Positions 14,475 to 22,389 of a DNA stretch of 40,831 nucleotides are shown here, piece by piece (within the stretch, counting starts at the first letter, position 1; each line of letters opens with the position of its first letter). The position numbers and the translations under genes were made by a program. Origin of the DNA: a virus; the IMG/VR virus record IMGVR_UViG_3300031772_000089, positions 1-40,831 of that record, one strand, 5' to 3'. The notes under the pieces were generated by a model, which saw only the letters and a list, made by a program, of their open reading frames with translations, had not been told where the DNA came from and searched no databases.

Positions 14475-14552
14475 CTTTCACCTCTTATTTTATGGATTGC
14501 TCTAATTGCCTCATACACTAATAATTCTGCAAAACGACTAATTTGACTTGTT

Positions 14553-14981
14553 CTATTTTCCTGCCAGAATACGGAATTGCAAATGTATACCCCATATTTT
14601 ATTTTTTTCGTCATAAAAGGTAGTATTATTGTTGTATGAGATTGTGGCTATATGTGTCACGCCGTTTCCTGTAGCTAATGAACTTCGATGGTATAAATCT
14701 TCCAAAACGTCAGCAATTGTCTCTATTTGTGCGTGTTGACGATCATTACCCCATATACTCATTTGCCAGCGCCCGTCTGAATAGTTGAATCCAGCAGGTT
14801 GAATTGTTGACGGCATTGCCATTGTTAAATTGCTAGATATGTGGAATACGCCAATTATAGGATATACCTTAGCTTGCGGAGTAAATTTGTCTAAGTGCAT
14901 AGGAATATTTTGTACTGTCCAAAGAGTACTAGTTTGGTATTTAGCCCATATTGATTTTTTTATTTCCTGTATTATATTCAT
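14553..14981 (-). CDS. tail terminator-like protein, 142 aa
   Basis: Between the gp10-like tail completion gene and the tail-tube genes, where the tail terminator is expected. Size (about 140 aa) and pattern agree: a helical N-terminus (IIQEIKKSIWAKYQTS), a conserved-looking strand (YPIIGVFHISSN), then QMSIWGNDRQHAQIETIADV with a helix AEVLEDL-like, and a closing strand IWGIHLQFRIL. The family caps the growing tube and docks it to the head. No motif is diagnostic, so the call rests on order and size. Confidence 0.55.
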   Translation of the reverse strand: MNIIQEIKKSIWAKYQTSTLWTVQNIPMHLDKFTPQAKVYPIIGVFHISSNLTMAMPSTIQPAGFNYSDGRWQMSIWGNDRQHAQIETIADVLEDLYHRSSLATGNGVTHIATISYNNNTTFYDEKNKIWGIHLQFRILAGK

Positions 14982-15007
14982 ATCCTATTCACCACCTTAA
15001 AAGTTCC

Positions 15008-16357
15008 CTATAGTTTGCTAATAACCTCATCCATACTTGGCCTTAAGTAAGCTTGCATAGGCGTATTAATTGTTCCGAACTCAACATGACAATTAGATAT
15101 TATTAATCCATTAGCGTAATAAGAATGTATATCCTGTATTGACAAATCATACAGATTAGCATTATGCAAATTATGCTTTTGTTTTTTGTCTAAATAATTC
15201 CACTTATAAACACTAACAACGTCTGTTTTTTTAAAAACATTCATATTAATATAACTGTTTGTATTTGGATTACAAACCACATAAAAAACATTTGGATAAG
15301 GATTTGGATCGAATATATTTGTAAATCTCTTATCATAGAAGTGTATATGTGTAATTTTTAATAACGGATCTATTGTTAATAAATATTTGTCCCTATCAAT
15401 ATCTTTTTGTTGATCTTTATGCCAATAGGCTCCATCTGGTTCGTATATTTCATTTGTTTTAGGACAGTAAAAATCAACCCATTTATTCCCTATATTATAA
15501 TTAAATATATATTCAATTCCTCTAGAGTCCAACCAATCCTTTACCCATTGTTCGTATTTAGTAAACTTACTTTTTTTTCTAATATTATAATTAGGATGCG
15601 ACCTAGGATTATTTTTAAATCTTTTTTTGGCACTTTCGCTCATTTTTCTTTTTGATTCGGCGCTTCTTTTCATTCCAACATGAGGATTATTTCCTTTAAT
15701 ATTCCAATATTCTTGTCTACATTTATCCGAACAAAATTTTTGATTTAGATTAGTTAAATATCTTCTAAAAGAATTTTTACAATTTAAGCATATATTGATT
15801 GAACTTTTCCCAGTCCCCCTTCTCTTGTCCGTTTTAATAAGCGTCCACACCTTATCTGTTAATAATAAATCTTTTGACTCTATCCACTTATTACGTCCGT
15901 TCCTGTAAATTAGTATTTTGTGGTTATCGGTAAGAGTAATCTTATGTGTTTTATTTTTTCTATACTCAAATTCTATGTCTATTAAATTTGGGAAATCTTT
16001 TGCCTTATGTCTTATTTGTTTTAAAACCTTTTTAAAATCTCCTGTTTGAGTTAATACTTCGTCTCCTATTTTAACCATTCCAATTGTTTTTGTTCCATTT
16101 TTAGTTTTAATTCTGGTTTGTGCTCCAAATATACATGCATAAGTAGTCGTATCGGTTCCTACCAGCCTTTCATACTTAGTTTCTCCATCCTTCTTATGTA
16201 AACTATCCTTGAGCCTACCAGTATCCACCGGTACAATAGTTTTAGCATTTTCTAATACGTCATCTGCTACCTTGTCAATAAAGTCTTCACCCTCAGACAT
16301 AACATTATTAAGACCGGTCTCATTCCATTTAATTTTTATGTCGCCTATAATAGCCAT
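15008..16357 (-). CDS. HK97 gp10-like tail completion protein carrying an intein
   Basis: I place the start at ATG 16357 (TAATTATG coupling to the upstream stop). The extein is about 101 aa: residues 1-74 (GDIKIKWNETGLNN..., VPVDTGRLKDSLHKK) plus the final 27 (CHVEFGTINTPMQAYLRPSM). VDTGRL and the (Y-A-x-x)-VEFGT...A-x-LRP motif are the signature of HK97 gp10-type proteins that complete the neck. A 348-aa intein splits the conserved TYA|CHVEFGT motif. Without splicing the protein should be inactive. It lies between the head-closure paralogue and the tail terminator, the expected place. Confidence 0.85.
   Translation of the reverse strand: MAIIGDIKIKWNETGLNNVMSEGEDFIDKVADDVLENAKTIVPVDTGRLKDSLHKKDGETKYERLVGTDTTTYACIFGAQTRIKTKNGTKTIGMVKIGDEVLTQTGDFKKVLKQIRHKAKDFPNLIDIEFEYRKNKTHKITLTDNHKILIYRNGRNKWIESKDLLLTDKVWTLIKTDKRRGTGKSSINICLNCKNSFRRYLTNLNQKFCSDKCRQEYWNIKGNNPHVGMKRSAESKRKMSESAKKRFKNNPRSHPNYNIRKKSKFTKYEQWVKDWLDSRGIEYIFNYNIGNKWVDFYCPKTNEIYEPDGAYWHKDQQKDIDRDKYLLTIDPLLKITHIHFYDKRFTNIFDPNPYPNVFYVVCNPNTNSYINMNVFKKTDVVSVYKWNYLDKKQKHNLHNANLYDLSIQDIHSYYANGLIISNCHVEFGTINTPMQAYLRPSMDEVISKL
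15092..16135 (-). mobile_element. intein with NUMOD3 and Vsr-like homing endonuclease, 348 aa
   Basis: Begins CIFGAQTRIKTKNGTKTIG (block A, nucleophilic C1), block B is TLTDNHKILIYRNG with the catalytic H, and it ends YDLSIQDIHSYYANGLIISN before extein C+1 (blocks F and G with terminal N). Inside are a four-cysteine zinc-finger-like piece (CLNC...CSDKC), a NUMOD3-like DNA-binding element (HVGMKRSAESKRKMSESAKK) and a nuclease domain VDFYCP...EPDGAYWHKD, which matches the Vsr/EDxHD-type PD-(D/E)XK homing fold. All elements needed for splicing and homing appear intact. Confidence 0.85.
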
Positions 16358-16359
16358 AA

Positions 16360-18081
16360 TTACACCTGACCAACAGTACATGTCCCGGTTGCAGTACCCC
16401 CAGGATTATAATTCCCAATTACATCATCTGCCAAGCTATCTTTTTGAAACCACTCAGTTTGTGGATTACCCTGATAGTTGTTAGATATTGTCCAATAATA
16501 ATTGTCTTCGGAAGAATAATATCTATAGTGGACATAATAGGTAGATAACATTCTTTTATATACTGGGTGTCCAGCCCATTCGGCATATAAATTATATTCA
16601 CCCGTTACATCTGGACTTATTAAACCACGAACATAAATCTTATCTGCGCTGGAAGAAGAACTACTTGAACTACTTGAGCTACTTCTTATTTCAGTAGACG
16701 AACTTGAGCTATAACTAGAACTAGAGCTATGGCTTTCTTGTGGCGTGTCATAAACTGTTAGGCTTCCTTGGGTTCCAGTAGTAGGCGTATAGGTTCCATA
16801 AATATTAGTGCAGGTAGAACCTAAACCAATCTTAGACCAACTATAAGGATTCTTGTTGCCCTTAACAGAACTTATTCGCCATATTGTTCCCGGTTGCCAG
16901 TAAATATACCAGTCTACTCCATCCTTTAACATATGGTAGGAACAAGCACCATTAAATAATCCGTCATAATTATAGTCGCCTTCTGCATCCGGTAGGGCGT
17001 CACCACTTACATAAACCATGTCCATATAAGAGCTTGAAGAACTAGAAGAAGAACTTACGCTGCTATTAGAAATAGAGGACGTAGAGCTTGTACTTTCAGA
17101 AGACTTAGAAGAATTAGATTGTGTACTTGAGCTACTACTTTGAGTGCTGCTTGAATCGCTAGACTGGCTTATGTCCTCAGAACTGGTAGAACTACTGGAA
17201 GTGCTTTGAGAAGACTTAGAGCTATTACTTTGCGAACTGTATGAGCTATTAGAAACGCTAGATTCACTTGAGCTGCTATTAGAACTTCTAGACTGGCTAC
17301 TATGGCTACTACTTTGAGTGCTGCTAGAAGAACTAGATTGGCTTATATTCTCAGAACTGGTAGAAGAACTTGACGTGCTTTGAGAAGACCTAGAGCTATT
17401 ACTTTGAGAACTGTATGAGCTATTAGAAACGCTAGACTGACTTGAGCTGCTATTAGAACTCTTAGACTGTGTACTGGAACTACTGCTTTGAGTACTGCTA
17501 GAGGAACTAGATTCGCTATAATTTTCAGAGCTTGTAGAAGAAGAGCTTTCAGAACTCTTGCTACTCTTAGAGGCAGAACTTTCGCTAGAAGAACTGGTAC
17601 TGCTTGAAGAATTACTACTCTTAGAAGAACTACTTTGAGACGAAGAACTTTCCGTACTACTTGAATTAGAACTAGAGCTTGAGTTATGAGCATAGTAAGA
17701 ACTGCTAGAAGACTCTGAACTAGAACTACTTACATAAGGTATAATGTCTATAATCTGGTCTATCATCTTACAGTCAATTTGCATATGGCTACGGTAGTCT
17801 AAATCATTAATATTTATAATGTCGTATTTTTCACCATTATAGCAGTCAACCATTAAGTCGGATTCTTGTATGTCTAATTGATCTGGTATGTAAATTCTAA
17901 CAATAGGCACTACCATTTCCTTACCGTCAATGAAATCTTCTTGCCCTTCTAAATACATTATTCTGGCTTTAATATTAGGGAAGTGCAGGTAGTATTGCTC
18001 AAAGGCAGCACCGTAAATATCTTGCGAATTTACTACGCTATAAACATTGCACTGCGTAAATGTTAATCCAGCTACGCTCAC
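16360..18081 (-). CDS. head-closure protein paralogue fused to polyserine stalk and two lectin-like modules
   Basis: I prefer GTG 18081 (GTGA overlap with the glycosyltransferase stop; aligns with MSVTGL of the paralogue at 26673-27143) to a GTG three codons earlier. Residues 1-120 match that head-closure protein (VVNSQDIYGAAFEQYYLHF..., IDGKE...RIYI...SDLMVD...YDI). Then about 220 residues are almost only serine with scattered Q/K/T/E/Y, followed by a module with SGDALPDAEGDYNYDGLFNG, a second serine run, and a last module with SPDVTGEYNLYAEWAGHPVY. The modules are aromatic-rich and carbohydrate-binding-like. This places extended stalks at the head-tail neck. Confidence 0.75.
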   Translation of the reverse strand: MSVAGLTFTQCNVYSVVNSQDIYGAAFEQYYLHFPNIKARIMYLEGQEDFIDGKEMVVPIVRIYIPDQLDIQESDLMVDCYNGEKYDIININDLDYRSHMQIDCKMIDQIIDIIPYVSSSSSESSSSSYYAHNSSSSSNSSSTESSSSQSSSSKSSNSSSSTSSSSESSASKSSKSSESSSSTSSENYSESSSSSSTQSSSSSTQSKSSNSSSSQSSVSNSSYSSQSNSSRSSQSTSSSSTSSENISQSSSSSSTQSSSHSSQSRSSNSSSSESSVSNSSYSSQSNSSKSSQSTSSSSTSSEDISQSSDSSSTQSSSSSTQSNSSKSSESTSSTSSISNSSVSSSSSSSSSYMDMVYVSGDALPDAEGDYNYDGLFNGACSYHMLKDGVDWYIYWQPGTIWRISSVKGNKNPYSWSKIGLGSTCTNIYGTYTPTTGTQGSLTVYDTPQESHSSSSSYSSSSSTEIRSSSSSSSSSSSSADKIYVRGLISPDVTGEYNLYAEWAGHPVYKRMLSTYYVHYRYYSSEDNYYWTISNNYQGNPQTEWFQKDSLADDVIGNYNPGGTATGTCTVGQV

Positions 18082-18818
18082 TTTTGCCACCCTTGTTTAT
18101 TGGTTAGAAAATTAGTAACCGCCCTACAATTAAAATGCGTATAAACAATATTCTTTACCATAGGCTCTAAAAACATCTTAGGTGGTTGCATAGGGCTAAG
18201 AAAGAAGTCAGGCTCAAACATTTCCTTATAGTCTGCTTCATTAAAACCATTAGGCATAAGACTGTCCATATACTTAGCCATAGAAACTTCTTCGCTCCAC
18301 TTGTCAGTCATTGTTTCCCATACTTTAATAATCTCAGAAGCTATATTCTTTTCTCTAAAATATACAAAGCTAGCACATGGTACCTTTCTCCAATCTTTAG
18401 GTCGCCAAAATACTTTCATTTTATTGTACATACTTATGCTAGCCTGTATTTTAGACTTCTTATTCATTACTTCCCAAAAATCTAATGGTAACTCTTTTGT
18501 CCTAACGCAATCCCAATCTAAAAATATATATTCGTCAAAATCCTTAGCCGCCTGCTCAAATATTTCTAACTTATGCCTGAAATTTTCTTTAGTTAGATCC
18601 CATACTATAGGCTTCTTGTCTACTAATTTGCACTTAAATCCCATGTCAACTAGCTGCTTATAATTGTCTTCTCCAAATATATAAGACATGTCAGTAACGT
18701 CATACTTACAAGACTGAACTAATTTAATGTCATTAGCTATCTTAGTCCTACGTGCTTCCCATCGGTTATTAAATAAACCTAAGGTGCCCCATAATCCTCT
18801 TATAAATCCTCTATTCAT
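18078..18818 (-). CDS. GT-A-type glycosyltransferase, 246 aa
   Basis: Contains EYIFLDWDCVRT (D101, D103), a DxD metal/nucleotide-sugar site preceded by the helix NFRHKLEIFEQAAKDFDEYI, as in small inverting or retaining GT-A enzymes. A late PMVKNIVYTHFNC has the conserved C-terminal His. No signal peptide or membrane span, so it acts in the cytoplasm. It overlaps the gene on each side (ATGAATAG and GTGA), and both neighbours are serine-rich virion proteins. That context suggests it glycosylates those polyserine stalks during assembly. It could instead alter host surface sugars. Function from motif is fair; substrate is inference. Confidence 0.75.
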   Translation of the reverse strand: MNRGFIRGLWGTLGLFNNRWEARRTKIANDIKLVQSCKYDVTDMSYIFGEDNYKQLVDMGFKCKLVDKKPIVWDLTKENFRHKLEIFEQAAKDFDEYIFLDWDCVRTKELPLDFWEVMNKKSKIQASISMYNKMKVFWRPKDWRKVPCASFVYFREKNIASEIIKVWETMTDKWSEEVSMAKYMDSLMPNGFNEADYKEMFEPDFFLSPMQPPKMFLEPMVKNIVYTHFNCRAVTNFLTNKQGWQK

Positions 18819-21800
18819 AGAAACTCATCCATAATTTCGTTCCGTCGCAATTAACATAAGAATAGCCTTTTAACGCATAAGGATTAATTAAATCTAATGA
18901 GCCTACTAAATTACTGCAACAACCTGAACCGAATGGTCCTGTGTATACTTTAATATACTCTGGAGTGCCGTTAATATTCACCAATAAGTAACCGTAACCA
19001 GCCAAACCTACCGGCGTGCTAATAGAACCGTAGAAAATCTTATTAGAAGGCGTATAAGAACCTGAGCCGCCTTTAGTATAAAGTGGTATATAATAAACCT
19101 GGTTAGTAGAGCCGTTAATATTAACATTTAAGAAACCGTAAAGGGTGAATATGGCTGCTTGAGAACTGCTAGAACTAGAAGAACTTGAGTATTCACTAAT
19201 GCTTGACAAACTACTAAGCGAAGAACTACTGGTAGAAGACTCAGAACTAGCAGAACTCTTAGAACTTGAACTACTGGTAGAACTAGATGTGCTAGCAGAA
19301 CTTAAGGACTGAGAACTTAAAGAACTAGCTGAACTTAATGACTGAGTAGATTCAGAAGACTGACTAGATTTAGAGCTAGAACTACTGGTAGAACTGCTAG
19401 TAGAACTTGACGTAGAACTAGGAGTGCTAAGACTGCTTTCAGAACTAATGGAACTCTTAGAACTACTGCTTTCAGAACTTAAGGATTGGCTAGACTCACT
19501 ACTTTCAGAACTCTTTGAGCTAGAAGAACTTTCAGAACTTAATGAACTACTGCTAGAAGAACTTACGTCCGAAACAGAAGAAATAGAAGTAGAACTTTCG
19601 CTTGTAGAACTACTGGATGTGCTAGGACAGAAATCTAGAACATAACCAGCGCTACCATAACCTAGACCTTTATTCCATATTAAACCGTCGTTAGTAGGAT
19701 CCGGATATACGTCAGAATAATATAACCATAACGCAGGATTATTAGTAGGAGAATAAGCTACCGCCCATTTACCAGCGCTCTCAAAACAAAGATAATGACT
19801 GTTAGAAAATACCGGGTAGTTATTGAAATAATATCCAGTACGACAATAGCAACCATTAATATTTTTAGTTAGGCTTGAAGAACTGCTTGAGCTTTCTTCG
19901 CTTACAGAACTTTCAGAACTTAAACTACTCTCTGAACTTAAAGACTGAGAACTTTCAGAACTAGCAGAGCTTAAGGATTGCGAACTTAATGAGCTAGCAG
20001 AACTTAAGGATTGAGTACTTAATGAAGACTCACTAGATTCTGAACTTAAGCTACTGGACGAAGACTCAGAAGCAGAACTTAAACTACTAGCAGAACTCTG
20101 AGAACTTAATGAACTACTAGAGCTTTCACTTTCACTGCTAATAGAACTTAAAGAAGACGGTGAACTTGCAGAAGATTTACTAGAACTGCTTTCTGAACTA
20201 ATACTACTAGGACTACTAGCAGAGCTTAAAGAGGCAGAAGAAGCACTAGAAAGACTGCTAGAACTGGAATTAGAACTAGATTCGCTACTTAATGAGCTGC
20301 CTGAACTTAAACTACTTTCGCTGCTCTTGCTTGAACTACTTGAACTAGAAGATTCAATAGTAATAGACTTGCTAGATTCGCTAGAAAGACTTGACTTGCT
20401 AGAAGAACTTGTTGAACTACTTGAATTGCTAGAAGAAGTGCTTGAGCTTACAGAAGGTCCACCAAAGTCCTCAGGTATGGAGTCCCAATTAGTTAAACCG
20501 GAATCATCTGTAAAACACCCAGTTCCAGTAGGTCTAGGACTCCTTAGCCATAGCGTAGGAGCATAGCCAGTTAAGGATGTATTATGGTAGAATGTTCCTG
20601 CAAAGGTGGTTACAGCGGTGCAATTGTCAAACAGTCCAGTAGGTATTGCAGTTAAAGACGTATCGTAATAAAATGTATTTACAAAAGTAGTTACTAAAGG
20701 ATTATTATTAAATAGTCCATCGGGTATTGTTGGCAAGCTTGCGCAGGAAATAAAACAATAACTAAAGTCTGTTACCTTAATATTATAGTCGAATAAGCCA
20801 GGAGGTATGGTTACTAAATAAGTACAACTATGGAAGCAAGCAAAGAAGGTAGTAGCTTTTACGTTAAACTTAAATAAGTCTGCCGGTATGGACGTTATAT
20901 TAGTACAAGCCCTAAAGCAGTTACCAAAATCTAGTGCTTCAATATTGTTGTCGAATATATTAGCTGTTATTCCTGTTAGTCCTGTGCAACCATAGAAGGT
21001 ATTATTGAAAACTGTTACCTTGGTATTGTAGGCGAAGAGTCCTGCCGGTATAGATGTTAGACCTGCACAAACATAAAATGTATTTAAGAAAGTAGTTACA
21101 TTAGTGTTGTATCTGAATACATTGCTTGGTAAACCGGCAGTAGTTAAAGCACTGCACTGTTGGAAGCAATAACCAAAAGTAGTTACAGCGGTATTAAACT
21201 TGAATATGTCTACTGGAACAGACGTTAACGATGTGCAAATCTGGAATGTAGCAAAGAATGTAGTTATTCCAGTACAGGTGTCGAATAAGTTTTCTGGTAT
21301 AGATGTTATTTTTGTAGAACGGAAACAATAAGACATGTCGGTTACTAAGGATGTACACCCATTAAATAATCCGCTAGGTATGGATTCCAGTTTCGTATCA
21401 TCCATAAAGCAAGAATTAAATGTTGTTACAGCAGCATTAGTAGCAAATAAATCGCTAGGAATTGAAGTAAGATTGCTACATCCTCTAATAGCATTTGCAA
21501 ATGAATTAACTAGAGTGTTATACTTAAATAAATTATTAGGTAACGATGTTAAACCTGAGCAATTATAAAATACGTTGCCCATTGTAGTTACGGCAGTACA
21601 GGTATCGAACAGTCCGTCTGGTAACGATGTTAAAGACGTGCAACCATAGAAGGTATTAACAAAACTAGTTAATCCCGTAATACCATTAATAGGACTTAGA
21701 ATAGCTGTTAGTTTTGCCGGGTTAGTAGGGAATATTATTTTGGTAGCAGCGCCCTTTATGGTTAAGGTATAAACACCAGCAAGAGCATAAGTATGGGTGC

Positions 21801-22386
21801 CGGTAGCGCTTCCATTATAAGTATTAGATTGAGTATCGCCCCAAGAAACTATAAGGTTGGTAGCACTGGTATAACCTACTGCAAAGGTCTGATTAACGAC
21901 GGTAGTAGTTACTTGTAAGTTCCAACGGTTATCATAAGAGGAAGTAGACGAAGAAGAAGAATTAGAACTACTTGAAGAATTAGAGCTAGAACTACTAGTA
22001 GAACTACTAGAACTAGAACTACTTGAGCTAGAACTACTGTTGCTACTAGCGGAACTTTGAGAAGATTTAGACGAACTAGAATTACTAGAAGAACTATTAG
22101 AACTAGAACTTTCTTCGTCTGTAACTACTGGATTACCACTGGTTCCTACAGCTGGAACATAATTACCTTCCACCTTATAATCGGCTGGTAGATTTTTTGC
22201 CCATGAACTAGTTTCCAGATTACCTATAGGATTTGAAAAATACCAGCTAGGATATGTTGGATGACCGTCTGACCAAAGCCAATAACTACCCTTATTATAA
22301 GCAGGATAGCCATTATAAGTTCCCGATTCGTCATAATAACCGGTAACATCTGGACTTATAGAACCTGATACAATTTTCTGGCTCAT
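18811..22386 (-). CDS. giant serine-rich adhesin with PKD and BspA-type LRR domains, 1191 aa
   Basis: Domains in order: lectin-like module (SPDVTGYYDESGTYNGYPAY, 1-91); short polyserine; a PKD-like beta domain (VSWGD...GTHTYALAGVYTLTIKG, about 150-205); about 19 BspA/DUF285-type leucine-rich repeats of about 23 residues (consensus TTFxxxFxxCxxLTSIPxxLF, about 210-660); polyserine rich in LSS/ESS; a second module (NGCYCRTGYYFNNYPVFSNS); polyserine; a beta C-terminus with repeated (V/L)NINGT motifs. PKD and BspA repeats are binding scaffolds used by surface proteins. This is probably a virion adhesin. It is co-transcribed with the glycosyltransferase. Confidence 0.8.
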   Translation of the reverse strand: MSQKIVSGSISPDVTGYYDESGTYNGYPAYNKGSYWLWSDGHPTYPSWYFSNPIGNLETSSWAKNLPADYKVEGNYVPAVGTSGNPVVTDEESSSSNSSSSNSSSSKSSQSSASSNSSSSSSSSSSSSSTSSSSSNSSSSSNSSSSSTSSYDNRWNLQVTTTVVNQTFAVGYTSATNLIVSWGDTQSNTYNGSATGTHTYALAGVYTLTIKGAATKIIFPTNPAKLTAILSPINGITGLTSFVNTFYGCTSLTSLPDGLFDTCTAVTTMGNVFYNCSGLTSLPNNLFKYNTLVNSFANAIRGCSNLTSIPSDLFATNAAVTTFNSCFMDDTKLESIPSGLFNGCTSLVTDMSYCFRSTKITSIPENLFDTCTGITTFFATFQICTSLTSVPVDIFKFNTAVTTFGYCFQQCSALTTAGLPSNVFRYNTNVTTFLNTFYVCAGLTSIPAGLFAYNTKVTVFNNTFYGCTGLTGITANIFDNNIEALDFGNCFRACTNITSIPADLFKFNVKATTFFACFHSCTYLVTIPPGLFDYNIKVTDFSYCFISCASLPTIPDGLFNNNPLVTTFVNTFYYDTSLTAIPTGLFDNCTAVTTFAGTFYHNTSLTGYAPTLWLRSPRPTGTGCFTDDSGLTNWDSIPEDFGGPSVSSSTSSSNSSSSTSSSSKSSLSSESSKSITIESSSSSSSSKSSESSLSSGSSLSSESSSNSSSSSLSSASSASLSSASSPSSISSESSSSKSSASSPSSLSSISSESESSSSSLSSQSSASSLSSASESSSSSLSSESSESSLSTQSLSSASSLSSQSLSSASSESSQSLSSESSLSSESSVSEESSSSSSSLTKNINGCYCRTGYYFNNYPVFSNSHYLCFESAGKWAVAYSPTNNPALWLYYSDVYPDPTNDGLIWNKGLGYGSAGYVLDFCPSTSSSSTSESSTSISSVSDVSSSSSSSLSSESSSSSKSSESSESSQSLSSESSSSKSSISSESSLSTPSSTSSSTSSSTSSSSSKSSQSSESTQSLSSASSLSSQSLSSASTSSSTSSSSSKSSASSESSTSSSSLSSLSSISEYSSSSSSSSSQAAIFTLYGFLNVNINGSTNQVYYIPLYTKGGSGSYTPSNKIFYGSISTPVGLAGYGYLLVNINGTPEYIKVYTGPFGSGCCSNLVGSLDLINPYALKGYSYVNCDGTKLWMSFYE

Positions 22387-22389
22387 TTT

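Noticed and set aside
17343-17693. Valine/leucine-rich 116-aa minus-strand frame
   Set aside because: A frame-shifted reading of the polyserine tract with no ribosome site.
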